A stretch of DNA of 64,000 bases from Ustilaginoidea virens (lineage: Eukaryota; Ascomycota; Sordariomycetes; Hypocreales; Clavicipitaceae), in assembly GCF_000687475.1 (NCBI RefSeq), contig NC_057318.1, forward strand, positions 868,001 through 932,000. Direction: 5' to 3'. The notes beneath the pieces are model-generated. The model saw nothing but the letters and a program-made list of their open reading frames with translations. It was not told the origin of the DNA and made no database searches. The translations under genes and the position numbers were made by a program. Of this stretch, positions 21,393 through 32,160 are shown piece after piece (positions within the stretch are counted from its first letter, which is position 1; each line of letters opens with the position of its first letter).

Positions 21393-22034
21393 ATTCACTG
21401 TGCTGTTGTGTTGGGTACTACGGGTTTGGTCAAGTCGACCTGATTTCGGGTTGGGCTTTGTGTAGTTATTTTCCTTTCCGCTTTCCCCTTTGTTCCCTTG
21501 TTCCCCCCTTCAAGAGGGCAAAAACCTAGGTTTCGATCTGGCGCAACGGGAGTCAATGATGCGAAAACGACGTCTTGTTGTTGACCTGATGTTGGGGTGG
21601 CCACTAGGGATCGCTTTTTGACATTTTTTTCTTTTTTTTCCTCGCAAAAAGCACAAAAGGGGTCCTTTCCTTGCGGAAACAGAGTTCAAACGGATGGTAT
21701 TGTCAGGTCAAGCTCATAAACGGGAGCAAGCTTTGACGCGTGGTTTGGTAAAAGAGGTAGATGCAGAGTTTTATTCAGACACGTCTTTTCTATCCGTCAT
21801 AAATTCGTGACTATCGGCCCCGCCGGCCTGGCAACACGAGAACTCTTCCCCATCCGTGGTTATATCAGCTTTGGGAGCTTCGACGTTGATCTTTGGGGCC
21901 AAGCGAAATCTTGTTTCAGTCGGGGCAACGTTTAGGCCAAACGCTTGCGGGACGGGGTCAACGAGGTTCCGGGGGGGAAAGCAGTCATCTGCAGGCTCAT
22001 GACCCCAGGGTCCGAGCAGATTGCCCAATGAAAA
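21393..22034. other. Convergent 3' regions, ZRT3-like and TFIIIA
   Basis: The 3' flanks of the zinc carrier and TFIIIA genes. T-rich tracts lie near 21623-21640. A minus-strand frame at 21771-22028 shows no domain and is not called. Confidence 0.5.
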
Positions 22035-23710
22035 TCATGAACCGACCAGGCTAGGATCAATGTTCGCATCCGAATCCTGGGAGACATCCCGCGCCAGCAG
22101 CATAATGTTCTCTACGTCTTGGAGCCAGTCGTCGGCCCTTGGCGCAGGCGCGCGCGCGTCGGCTTGTTCCATGCCGCCCGGCCATGGGGGCTGCTCGAGG
22201 TCCTGCCCGGCAGGTACCGGCGGGGCGTCGGCTCCATCCGACAACGAGACGCAGGCAGGGTCGCTGGGCACGCGGCTGTCGTGGTGGTGGTGGTGGTGTC
22301 TGCCGAGATGGACTTGCAGGTCGTGGTGGCGGACAAAGCCCTGGTGGCAGCGGGGGCAAAAGATGGACTGCTTGGCCGCGTTGGCCACGCCGGACAGTTC
22401 GTCGATGAGGGCGGCGGGGTTGGCCAGGGGCTGCGGCCTGGACAGCCGGGGCCGCTGCTGGCCGAGATGGATGAAGCGCACGTGGTCCTCGAGGCGGACC
22501 TTTGTGCTGAACGTCTGGCCGCAGCCCTGGTCGTCGGACCAGCCGCGGAAGTCGGGCCCCGCGAGCGGGAGCTGGCCGCAGACGAAGCGGAAGCCCTCGT
22601 GGGCGGTGCGGACGTGGGTCCTCAGGTTGGACTTCTTGGTGAACATCTTGGCGCAGCCGTCGTGGGGGCAGGCGATGGTCTTGCGGTCCTCGACCGTCTT
22701 GCCCGAGTGGTGCATGTCGACGTGCTGGTCGAGCTCCCAGCGCGAGGCGGGCTTGAAGTCGCAAAAGAGGCAGTCTTGGTGCTCCTTCCTCATGTGCGCC
22801 TGGAGCAGCAGCTCGGTGGTGAAGCCGACGCGCGGGGGGGGTTCCCCGTCCTCGGCCGGCCTGCTGAGCCCGCACTCGAGGCACCAGAACCGGACGTGGC
22901 CGTGCGCCCTGTCGCGGTGCCGCTTGAGCGCCGGCTTGGAGTCGAAGGCCTCGGCGCAGCCGTGCGCGGGGCACGCGTACGCGGGCACGCGCAGGTGCTC
23001 CTTGCGGACGTGCCTGGCCAGCGTCTCGCGCTTGCGGAAGCTGCGCCCGCAGTGGGGGCAGCGGAACCGGTCGGCGCCCGCGTGCACCGCCTGGTGGCGC
23101 TTCAGCCGGGTGCCGGTGACGAAGGCCTTGCCGCAGCCGGGGACGGGGCAGGCGTACCTGCGCTCGTGGGTGTGCGCCGCCTTGACGTGCTGCTTGAGGT
23201 GCTTGTCCTCGATGTAGTCCTTGTCGCAGCCGTCGTGGGGGCACTTGAACGGCCGCGAGTTTGTGTGCGAGTTGAGGTGGTTCCTCAGCCGGGCGGGGCG
23301 GTTGAACGTCTTGGGGCATCCGGGCCAGGTGCAGGCGAGCGTTTTCAAGTCCGAGGGGAACTTGGGTCGCGGCGTGGTTGGCGCCGTGGTGGGCGTGTCG
23401 GCGCCGCCTGCAGAGGTTGGTGTCTGTGCGGTGGTGTGGTCGTCGTCGTCGTCGTCGTTGTCGTCGTCGTCGTCGTTGTCGTCGTCGTTGTCGTCGTCAT
23501 CATGGTCGTCGTCATCCAGATAATCATAATCATCACCATCATCACCATCATCATCATCATCGCCTAAGCAAGATCAGCTGGTGTGCTGGTGGCGGGCTTG
23601 CCTGCAGTTTTCGAGATGAGGATGGATGGATACATACAAGCGCTGCCTGTCTGCAGCTTTTTGGATGGAGAAGCTCCAGGAGCTTCTGCGTCGGCACCTC
23701 GTTTGCCCAT
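22035..23710 (-). CDS. Transcription factor IIIA (C2H2 zinc fingers)
   Basis: Two exons, 23638-23710 and 22035-23563, encode 533 aa. TFIIIA binds the internal control region of 5S rRNA genes and recruits TFIIIC and RNA polymerase III. Exon 1 gives a Lys/Pro start ('MGKRGADAEAPGASPSKKLQ'). Exon 2 opens with an Asp/Asn tract of about 45 residues, a TP-rich linker, then 'FPSDLKTLACTWPGCPKTF', where the fingers begin. Ten C2H2 units can be counted; the ninth has a long insertion between its cysteines, a TFIIIA feature, and the last lies near a His run. The tail is acidic. No in-frame ATG exists in exon 2 before the fingers, so the upstream exon is needed. The exon 1 ATG (ccATGg context) diverges from RPB6. 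Confidence 0.88.
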
Positions 23711-24025
23711 GGTCGCGAGGTGATGCCGGAGCAGATCGACTGGGCAATGGCCTTTGCACTTTTGTTGATCGAGCCGAAGCCGGTGAATTTATTTTCGGGG
23801 CTGGAGACGGGGCCGGCAGAATGTGAGGCGGTGAGAACAAATTGGGTGACGATGGCCAAGGCTTGCTCTCGGGGAAGCCACGGCAAAACCCAGGGGTTCT
23901 GCAATTTTTACTAGACCGAGTTTCCCTCCAGACAGCGTCTTTGCGACAAGCTTTTCCCGCGCAAACTGCTCCCAACGCCGCACTCCTATTTTCGCAAAGG
24001 AAGAGATTGAGTAAAAAAAAGGAAA
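23711..24025. promoter_or_regulatory. Bidirectional promoter, TFIIIA / RPB6
   Basis: Only 315 bp separate the start codons of two divergent transcription genes, so the promoters must overlap or be adjacent. An A-rich stretch precedes the RPB6 start (24005-24025). No TATA box is obvious. Confidence 0.6.
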
Positions 24026-24724
24026 ATGTCCGATTTTGGTGATGATGACGTTGGCGTTGGCGGGTGAGTTTTTCGATTGATGACGCGTTCCCGCCAGCTG
24101 GAAACGTTGGGGTGTTGCATCAAAGACTGACGAAACCTGCCCCGGCCAAGCGACGAGCCGGTTCTCGAAGACGAGGAAATCACCGAGTACTACGAAGCCG
24201 AGGTCATGGACGAGGACGGCGAGCGGGCCGACAACGGCGACGACGCGGACCACGTCGTCATCTCTGGCGACCCCTCGGCAGCGGCCAACGCCGTCAAGGG
24301 CGGCGAGAAATCCGTCAAGGACAAGAAGATTCCCGAGAACGAGCGCACGACCACGCCTTACATGACGAAATACGAGCGAGCGCGCATTCTGGGCACGCGA
24401 GCTCTGCAAATCAGGTACGAGTTTGGCAGGCACGGCGACAACGGGCGGTCCGATGGGTCTCTAACACGCGGCGCTGTTGGGGGGCGGGCTGCTTTGGTGG
24501 CATTAGCATGAACGCTCCGGTGCTGGTGGATCTCGAAGGCGAGACGGATCCGCTCCAGATCGCCATCAAGGAGCTGCGGGAGAAGAAGATTCCGCTGATT
24601 GTGCGACGGTACCTCCCGGACGGGTAGTAAGTAGCAGGTTTCAGCGGACACGGCTCGCCAGGGAACGAGACGGCTAACCTGGAGCAGCTACGAGGACTGG
24701 ACGTGCGAAGAGCTGCTGCAATGA
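24026..24724 (+). CDS. RPB6: RNA polymerases I, II and III subunit ABC23 (Rpb6)
   Basis: Four exons, 24026-24063, 24151-24414, 24507-24623 and 24688-24724, encode 151 aa. Rpb6 is shared by all three nuclear RNA polymerases and supports clamp and enzyme assembly. The N-terminal half is acidic and disordered ('[13 protein letters not shown]', then an Asp/Glu-rich stretch), as in the family. The C-terminal half is the conserved core: '[20 protein letters not shown]', '[20 protein letters not shown]', '[19 protein letters not shown]' and the ending '[11 protein letters not shown]'. Each junction restores a conserved residue (Ser after 'ALQI', Gly after 'LPD'). The start lies 315 bp from TFIIIA on the other strand. 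Confidence 0.94.
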
Positions 24725-25565
24725 TTTTTGGCAAGAAAGATGAGGGGTATGAAGGGACGCGTGCGCGCTCGGAAACAGCCTGTCAAAGGCGCGTTGGCGC
24801 AGTCTCGCTGCATCGTCGCCAGCCAGTGCCGAATCGGGTGGTTTTTGCCTGTAATGATTCATGAGCGTTGGCGTTTTTTTTTATTTTTTTTATTTTGGGT
24901 CGACGGAATAAATGGGCATGAGATGAAGAAAGGGAACTTGCAGGATGTGGCGCCCGGGCAAGTGGTGCGTTTTGCCGCTGCTTAGCCCCCGGCAACATCT
25001 GCAGCTCTGCGCGGAACGGTTAGTCGGCTCCGGGAGAAGAGCTCCGGGAGGAGGTGGTTGCGCTGTTGGTTGGCTGGCGGCTACGAAGCTGCCTGAGTTT
25101 CCGCCGTGGCGTCGAGTCGTTAGTCGTCGAATAGATAGCTAGCTAGCTAGCCTGCCTGCGAGCAGAGTACTGCAAATCTGCAAAAGATGGCGAGAGAAAA
25201 CAAATAGACGGCGGCTTCTCCAGCTGGCTGCCCAGCCCGGAGTCGATCCGACCTCGAGGCCAGGTGCGCGATTGCGCGCCGCTCAACGCCCGTCACCGTC
25301 ACGGCGAGTCAGCGGTCTCGCTGCATGATGGAGGGCGGCCACCCCGACGGCCCCCGGGTCCGCGGAGCCGGCCGGAGCTGGGGAAGGAAACACCTGACGT
25401 GCCGGAGAGAGAGTGTCAGCCCAGCAAGGTCCCGTCCCGTCATGCCAAGAACGCCGTGCCACGCGCGAAACAAAAAAAAAAAAAAAAGTCATCATGTCAC
25501 GGTTACGAGGCGAGAGTCGCACGAGTGAGCGCACGTCGACGCAGCCGGCGGGCGGGAAACACGGG

Positions 25566-25590
25566 TTTGCCTGGTTTGCCTGGTTTGCCT
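25566..25590. repeat. TTTGCCTGG minisatellite
   Basis: Nearly three tandem copies of TTTGCCTGG. Confidence 0.8.
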
Positions 25591-25651
25591 GCGGCTTGCA
25601 GCAGGGGAGCCGACGGGTGTGGCAGGCCGAGACCAGCGGCTGGCGGGAGAC

Positions 25652-25682
25652 GGAAGCGGAAGCGGAAGCGGAAGCGGAAGCG
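25652..25682. repeat. GGAAGC hexanucleotide repeat
   Basis: About five tandem copies of GGAAGC, in intergenic DNA. Confidence 0.9.
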
Positions 25683-26349
25683 GAGAATGGCGTGCTTGCG
25701 GGAGACGGACGAGTCAGCGCCACGTCATGAATGCCGCGTGGGCCAGACAAGGTCCCGTTGGAGGAATTTGAGCAAAAACGGCATGAAGCGCATCGGCGAA
25801 GTGGTAGCACGGGCGGCATTTGTTCCCAGTGCCGTGCCGGGCATGACGCAGCGGGTACATAATCGGCACTTGGCAGTTTGGTGCGTCGACCGACATGCAG
25901 CGAGGATGGCTCGGCTGCTTCGTCACCCCGGGCGTCCTCCCGGGCTTCTCTTGCCGGTGGCACCAGGGTGCTTGCGCGCCGGCAGAACAAACAAGCCGAG
26001 CTTACCCGGCCGTGGCAATGCAGCCATTGGAACCCAGCTCGTCACGTCGGGCAGGTGTGCACCTGGGCCGCCTGCCGCCTGCTGCTTGCTGCTCCCGCCG
26101 CCCCCACCGCACCGTCGTACAACAAGACGCCGCAGCAACGCAAAGCCCCCGTCACAACGGCAATCACGCAACGCTGAATATTCCTCGCCACGGCCAAGTC
26201 GTCCATCCCCATCCCCATCCCCCTGCACCGGCAGACCCTGCCCCCCCCCGGCCCGTGGGATAAAACGCCCTGCAGCCGTCGACCCCCGTACGCGCCAACG
26301 TTCATGGAGCTTCACCACCACGACCGACCGACCGCCCGCCCGCCCGCCC

Positions 26350-26887
26350 ATGATGAAGCTCGCACCCGCCGCCCTCGCATCCGCCGCCGCCGTTGCCGCT
26401 TCCCCCGCTGCGAAGCGTGCCGTGGGAGGTGTACGACGAGCCCCCCCCCTTCAAGAAACCATGGGACCAAGACCCCCCGTTTCCCAAGCCCCCGGCCCGC
26501 GCGCCGCAAAGAGCAAAAAAAGTTGCCCCCCCCCCCTTGCCCCAGACCACGTGTGCTAACGGACGGTTTGGGAAAAAAAAAACGCCCCAGGTCCTGCTCT
26601 GCACCGGCCCCAACTCCACCGGGCTGTGCGAGCACCAGGTCTACGCGCTCGACCGGTGCCAGCAGCTCCCGCCGCCCTTTCGCCGCAACACCAGCACGTT
26701 CGCCGTCGACGGCGAGGACTTCTTCTGCTTCCCGCGCGTGTACGACTGCGGGCAAATCTGCACCAGCCCGACGGGCTGCACCTTTGGCCAGGTCGACTTT
26801 GGCTACGAGCACAAGTACGACCTGGGGGCTATCGGCTGGAACACGCTGATCCAGAGCTTCGACTGCTCCCTGAAGAGGAGCAGCTAG
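26350..26887 (+). CDS. Small secreted cysteine-rich protein
   Basis: The model has two exons, 26350-26430 and 26546-26887, for 140 aa. Residues 1-17 or so form a signal peptide ('MMKLAPAALASAAAVAAS') followed by a basic pair that may be a propeptide cut site. The mature part has nine cysteines ('VLLCTGPNSTGLCEHQ', 'DRCQQLPPPFRRNTS', 'GEDFFCFPRVYDCGQICTSP', 'SFDCSLKRSS') and resembles small secreted proteins of unknown function in other ascomycetes. The two parts lie in different frames. An intron of 115 nt, GTACGA at 26431 to a C-rich acceptor CAG at 26543-26545, restores the frame in phase 0. The alternative is a frameshift, because exon 2's frame is open from about 26393. The poly-C and poly-A runs here make a sequencing indel possible. 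The mature region is convincing; the 5' junction is uncertain. Confidence 0.55.
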
Positions 26888-27582
26888 GGGGGGATGAATC
26901 ATGTTTTGATCCATGATTTGGATCATGATTTGGATCATGTTTTCGAATCATGCGGTTTAGCGGTTGTGGTTTTTGCACCGATCAACTTTTGGCGTAGCTT
27001 TGCCTGTGGCGGGGATGGTTCGGCATTGGCATGCGCGGGAGGAGGGACGCTCAGTGCGCCTTGCAGATGCGCAGCGGCCTGCAGGGTCTGTCTCATCAAT
27101 TGAATTGACTGCTTGATTGAAATGCTCGATGCGGTTTTGCTGCTGCGTTTTGCTTATTGCGGGCCGCGGACATGTTTCGGAGATTCAGCCCTGGGGAGGG
27201 GTACGCCCCGCGCCACTCATCCCGCCAAGACTACAGTGCTGCGTACCGGGCTACACTAGGTACACACATAGGTACATACTTGTGCAACCAGAACCCCTCA
27301 GCATCACCAGCGTCACCCGGCGTCAGTCACCATCACCAACCATCACCAACCATTACCCATCACCAACCGGTTATTACCAACCATCAGCGCCATCACCAGC
27401 CATCACCGACATCACCGCCATCACCGCCATCACCGCCATCACCGCCATCACCGCCATCACCGCCATCACCGCCATCACCGCCATCACCGCCATCACCGCC
27501 ATCACCGCCATCACCGCCATCTGCTGAATCTTCAATCCAAGCCTTCATCCGTCACCACCACCACCACCACTCGTCACCAACA
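26888..27582. other. Intergenic upstream of S-formylglutathione hydrolase
   Basis: At 26893-26950 'atcatg' recurs in a repeat with 'atttgg' spacing that is self-complementary. A 9-bp minisatellite (listed) ends about 60 bp before the next start codon. TAGGTAC-type motifs lie at about 27256-27275. No gene is seen. Confidence 0.55.
27411..27521. repeat. CCATCACCG minisatellite
   Basis: About twelve tandem copies of the 9-mer CCATCACCG (any phase), followed by CAC repeats, end about 60 bp upstream of the S-formylglutathione hydrolase ATG. The tract is probably transcribed as 5' leader or is promoter DNA. It makes an artificial Ser-Pro-Pro frame that is open into the gene. Confidence 0.9.
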
Positions 27583-28786
27583 ATGGCGTCCCCCGCCACG
27601 GCCTTCACCACCACCGCCTCCATCGCCTCCTGCCACGGCCGCCTCCTCAAGCTCTCCCACCGCTCGTCCGCCACCCAGACCCCCATGGCCCTCAACCTCT
27701 TCCTCCCCCCCGCCGCCTCGCCCTCCAACCCGGCCCCCCTGCTCATCTTCCTCTCCGGCCTGACCTGCTCGCCCGACAACTGCGCCGAAAAGGGCTTCCT
27801 GCAGGCCCACGCGTCGCCGCTCAACCTCGCCATCCTCTACCCCGACACGTCCCCGCGCGGCACCCGCCTGCCCGGCGAGCACGCCGCCTGGGACTTTGGC
27901 GCCGCCGCCTCCTTCTACCTCGACGCCGAGCGGCCGCCCTGGCGCGCCCACTACCGCATGGAGACGTACCTGGCCCGCGAGCTGCCGGACCTGCTGTTCC
28001 GCCACTTCGCCCAGCTCGACGGGTCGCGCGTCTCCCTGGCCGGCCACTCCGTCGGCGGCCACGGCGCCCTGACCCTGTTCCTGCGCCACCCGGGCCGCTA
28101 CAGGAGCGTGAGCGCCTTCGCCCCCGTCTGCAACCCGTGCGAGTGCCCGTGGGGGCAAAAGGCCTTTGCGGGGTACCTCGGCGACGACCGCGACCGGTGG
28201 AGGCAGCACGACGCGACGGAGCTGGTGCGCCGGTGGGACGGGCCGCTCAACTGCCTGATTGACGTTGTGAGTGCCGCGGCCCGTTTTCTTTCTTCTCTGA
28301 CCATTTCCCCCCTTCCCCCCCCAAACACTCTTTCGAAAATGTGTTTCGGGAAATAAATCTTTGGCCTGGCTGGGTTCTTGCTGCGCCTGGCGGCAGCATG
28401 AGGCAGCATGAGGCAGCATGAGGCAGCGTGAGGCAGCATGAGGCAGCATGAGGCAGCATGAGGCAGCGTGAGGCAGCCAGAAGACGGTGACCAAAAGCAA
28501 AGGCGGGCTAATGTGCCAAGGGCACCGAGGACCAATTCTACAAGGCCGGCCAGCTGCTCCCCGAAAACTTTGCCAGGCAGGTCGAGGCGGCTGGCATCGA
28601 CGGCGTCAAGATCCGCTACCAAGAGGTTTGCCTCAACCCCCCCCCCCCCGCCCAACCTGACGCCGGGACGCGGACCCGACTGGCTGACCGGGGCGCCAAA
28701 AGGGCTACGACCATTCGTACTTTTTCGTGTCGACCTTTGGCCGAGACCACGTCCTGCATGCGGCCAAGGCGCTGGGCCTGGTGTAG
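27583..28786 (+). CDS. S-formylglutathione hydrolase (esterase D)
   Basis: Three exons, 27583-28266, 28521-28625 and 28703-28786, encode 290 aa, the usual length. The enzyme hydrolyses S-formylglutathione to formate and glutathione, the second step of formaldehyde detoxification in the cytosol. The nucleophile motif GHSVGG lies at 154-159 (Ser156). Asp in 'VGTEDQFYKAGQLLPENF' and His in 'GYDHSYFFVSTFGRDH' (about 267) complete the triad. The oxyanion-region 'FLSGLTCSPDNCAEKG' and 'NPCECPWGQKAFAGYLG' are typical. Intron 1 is long (254 nt) and filled with a 10-bp minisatellite. Intron 2 has a C13 run and a weak donor GTTTGC, but both joins give conserved sequence. An upstream in-frame extension through the CCATCACCG repeat is rejected. 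Confidence 0.92.
28392..28477. repeat. AGGCAGCATG minisatellite inside an intron
   Basis: About eight and a half tandem 10-bp units (AGGCAGCATG, with AGGCAGCGTG variants) lie within intron 1 of the S-formylglutathione hydrolase gene. Confidence 0.92.
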
Positions 28787-29224
28787 GTGGCTTACCCGCG
28801 CGGCTGCTGGCTTGCCGACCGCGACCGCGACTGCGACCGCGTTTGCGAATCGACCAAAAGTGATTTTCCTATCGAATATAAATGGCAGAGGCTGGCTGGC
28901 TGGCTGCGCACCCAAACCCCCCCCTTTCCTTCTCGTTGGGGTGAACCAGCCATCATGTACTCAACGCAGCTTGCCGTCCGAAACACCAACATCCCTCCAC
29001 GGTTATTTGCTCCCGGTTACATGCCCGGGTTACATGCTCCCCCCCGTGTAATCATGACGCAGAGGCTAAAAGCCAGTATCCCTTGTATGAAGCCCAGCCG
29101 TCCCCTTTCGACAGTCGAGTCCCCCTGATGATCCCGTGCCATGACAACGCCGCCCAGGTGGTTGATAATAATGTGCCGCCAAAGGCAAGATATTCCATAT
29201 GAAAATAGCAGAATGAAAGGGTTG

Positions 29225-29255
<31 letters not shown>

Positions 29256-29344
29256 GAGACAGGACCAGGAGATACGAATAAATACCCATCATGCATCGCA
29301 ATGCATTGCAACCGACGCAACGCAATGCGACTCTGCAAACACCC
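28787..29344. other. Convergent 3' regions, esterase D and AFI1
   Basis: The 3' flanks of both genes. A run of 30 A lies at 29225-29254. Short repeats of 'gcaatgc' lie near 29290-29325. No gene is seen. Confidence 0.55.
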
Positions 29345-32160
29345 TTAGCTGATCCTGCGCTCTGCTCCAGCGCCCAAGCCCTCCTTCTCCAGCCTCGCTC
29401 GCATGTCCGCGTCCACCTCGCGGCGGATCCGTTCGTACGCAAGCTTCTCGAACCGGCTGAGGCTCTTCCACCAGTGCTGCCCTGCCTCGTGCTCGGCCAC
29501 GCGGCCCAGCAGCTCGCTCGTCTTGACGCGTACCCCGCGGTCCTGGTGGAAGAGGCCGAGGGCGAGGTAGAACAGACCTGCGTGCGATTCCGGCGCGACC
29601 GACAGCAGCAGGCAGATTTCGTCGTACGAGTGGATGTGTCTGCAGAGCGTGAGGTAGATGTCTTTGCTCTGCGCGGGCGACAGCCGCTGCATCCGTAAGC
29701 GGTCGTGCATGTGCCCCAGGTCGAGCCCCTTGAGCGGACGGATCGTGTACATTTGCGCTAGATCCTGCGTAAAACGGAACCAAAAAAAAAAAAGAAAAAA
29801 GTGTCAGCCAGCTTTGAATTTTTCCGTCTTCAGTTCAGAGGGGAGCGCTCCCCCCCCCCCCCCTCCCCCCCACCCCCGGGAGAGTCGGAACCAACTTGAA
29901 TATAGCTGTAGTAGCTGCGTGTGTTTCGCCATCCCTCGATCCGGGTCACGTTGCCGGCAAGCTCCTTATTCTTGGCCGCATCGTCGGACCAGACGTACCC
30001 GTGGCCGCCGGCGCCGGGAAGCGTCATGGCTTCGTCCTCGCTCCCAATGTACAGCGCGCTTGCTCCGTACACGCTCTCCTCGAACTGGGCGGCTATCCTG
30101 GTAAACTTCAGAACCCAGTCCCTCCACTTTGCGCGAATCACTCGTTCGCCGTGCCGAATCGCGATGCTCTTGAGAATGTCCGTCATGAAGGCCACGTCGC
30201 CGGTGAGGTCCTGGACATTGTTGATGTGCCCGCTCGCCGTGGTGGCCAAGGTCGGGTTCTGCTGCTGGAAATACAAGAGCCCCTCCGTCACGACCGCTGG
30301 CTCGATCTTGGTGCTGATTTTGACGCGGCCGCTCGGCAGATCGCACAGCACATCCCACCACTCCGGATGGTTCTCAAATGTGGGATTCGTGACGCCGGCG
30401 ATGAACCCGGGCACGTTCAAGAGGTCGTCAATCTTGGTGAGGTCCGTGTAGGGGAACGCGTGCCTGGTGAACCCTCGCAACAATCCGCCCGACGCGAGCG
30501 CGCAGGCAGCCAAGACCGCCTCGGCCACTTCGCCCGAGGGCATGTTGTGGCCCAAGAAGATGACTCGTTTTTGCGTCAGCAGCCCGTTCACCAGCACAAT
30601 GATCGGATGCGTATTCGCCCCGTTGGTGGTCAAGTGCGGGTGGAGGGCGAACGGCTGCGGCGACTTGGCATGCGTGTCGGAAAAGTTCTGGATAAGCTTG
30701 ATCAACGAAAAGTCGCCAACAGTCTCCGGCATGACCGCCGTGGGCACCTTGACGGGGATCGGGATTCCCTTGTACATGACCTTGCTTTCAAACTCGTGGG
30801 TATCCCGCGGGACCGAGTAGAGCGCTTGACTGCCCCCTTCGACGTGGGCTTTCGTCCCCGCCCTGGATATTCCGGCGGGCTTGACCGGGCTCTTGGAATC
30901 ATCCGCATGTCTATCCAGCGAGCCGTCAGCTTTGTCTTCGGCTATGCGCATCTGGATCATCAGTTCAAATTTCTCGACGAAAAGATCCCTGCTGTCACTG
31001 GCCAGCAAGAGATGTCTCTCCAGGATGCTGAGGCGTGGCATCAGAGACAGGTCCATGGCGTTTACCGCATCGTAGAGCATGGACAGCGTCTCCGGTACAG
31101 GAGACTTGAAGTACTCCTCCAGCGCCAGAAGCAAAAGGGGCTTGACATTGGATACTTTGATTAGCACAATGAAGCAGAACCAACCAACCACTTTACCCCC
31201 CCCCCCCCCCCCCCTTAGCTCCCACCGCCCATAGGACTCGAAACGCACCTTGTATATGTGCAAAAACGGATGTCGAGTGCAAATGGCCATGGCTTTGACA
31301 ACAGCGCCACGCTTCACTGCTTTGTCATGTTTGGTGTTGACGAGATTTAACACGTAAATAAGCGGTGGCCCCTCCCCACCCTCGGGTTCACTGTCTGTCG
31401 AATCATTGTCGTCGTCGTCGTCGTCATCGTCGTCGTCTCCGCCGTCGTCGTCGTCGTCATCATCATCATCGCCGTCGCCGTCGTCGCTGCCCCCATTGCT
31501 GCCATCGTCGACCGCCTCTGCCTCATCTTGCTCGTGTTTTTTCCCATCTTCTTCTTCGGTAATGATGCCGTTTTCCATGTTCCGTCTCCTTCTGCGTATC
31601 CGCCGCCTTCGTTCTTTTGCCCGTCTCTCGGCATCCTCTTCTTCCTGACTCGTGTCTTTGTGCAGAAAGAATATTGTCCAGTCTTGATTCCGGGCATGTG
31701 CCTGATCCGGAAGCATCAGCTCTGCCAGCATGTTTTCGTCTCCAGTGATGGCTAGAGGATATTGATGCTCCATGACGGGGCCGCGATCAATGTCAAACGA
31801 CGCCACAAGAATGTACTCGACATGCTTCTCCCCGGTCCCTCTGGGGTACTGCGATTTCAGCCTCTTTGAAGACCGCGAGTCGACGTTTACGCGTCTCGGC
31901 GCCGAAAGGGACGAATGCTGCGAAGATGGAGCTAGTGACTCTGTCCTTGACTTGGAACTGTTTGTAGGATCGGACGTGCGGTCAGAGTCAGTCGGCGGCG
32001 GATGAGGCGACCTCCCTTGGCGAGAATTCTGGGATATTTGTGAGGGCGACCGTGACGACGGAAACGAAGAAAGTGAAGCTCGAGTGTTGGACAAGGAAAC
32101 GGTGGACTGATTATTCATGCCGGGTTGCCGCGTCAGGTATGGCAGAGCGGCGGCCATCAT
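29345..32160 (-). CDS. AFI1: AFI1-like Arf3-interacting DENN/SPA-domain protein
   Basis: Three exons, 31249-32160, 29896-31140 and 29345-29764, encode 858 aa. In yeast Afi1 binds Arf3 and helps set polarised growth at the plasma membrane. The N-terminal 120 residues are Ser/Pro-rich. The Afi1 docking region follows ('[20 protein letters not shown]', '[20 protein letters not shown]'). Next come a basic Arg/Lys patch and an Asp/Glu-rich tract of about 70 residues, then 'PFLHIYK' joined to '[19 protein letters not shown]'. The SPA/DENN-like core holds '[20 protein letters not shown]' and '[19 protein letters not shown]'. The last exon starts '[19 protein letters not shown]'. Both introns carry long G runs on the coding strand (19 in intron 1). 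Alternative start ATGs are 32157 and 32118; the first gives an extra '[14 protein letters not shown]' leader. Domain identity is from memory of the family. Confidence 0.85.

Larger units (their letters stand above)
24725..26349. other. Intergenic, 1.6 kb, low complexity
   Basis: No supported gene. It contains 'tagctagctagctagc' at 25134-25150, an A15 run at about 25473-25487, a TTTGCCTGG repeat and a GGAAGC repeat (both listed), and C-rich sequence before the next gene. A long plus-strand frame across 25264-26559 is judged spurious. A tRNA-like box B ('ggatcgactcc' on the minus strand) lies near 25240-25250 but the rest does not fold. Confidence 0.5.

Noticed and set aside
22119..23567. Plus-strand frame of 482 codons opposite TFIIIA
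   Set aside because: It is a shadow of the GC-rich zinc-finger coding strand and ends in a poly-Val run from the Asp codons in antisense.
25227..25290. tRNA-like sequence on the minus strand
   Set aside because: A box B-like GGATCGACTCC is present, but the acceptor and anticodon stems do not pair into a cloverleaf. At most it is a decayed tRNA-derived fragment.
25264..26559. Plus-strand open frame of 431 codons
   Set aside because: The translation is Arg/Pro/Lys low complexity through microsatellites, with no domain, and it overlaps the secreted-protein gene start. GC-rich DNA easily gives such frames.
27157..27582. N-terminal extension of S-formylglutathione hydrolase through the CCATCACCG array
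   Set aside because: The extension is repeat translation (Ser-Pro-Pro) and homologues start near the ATG at 27583.
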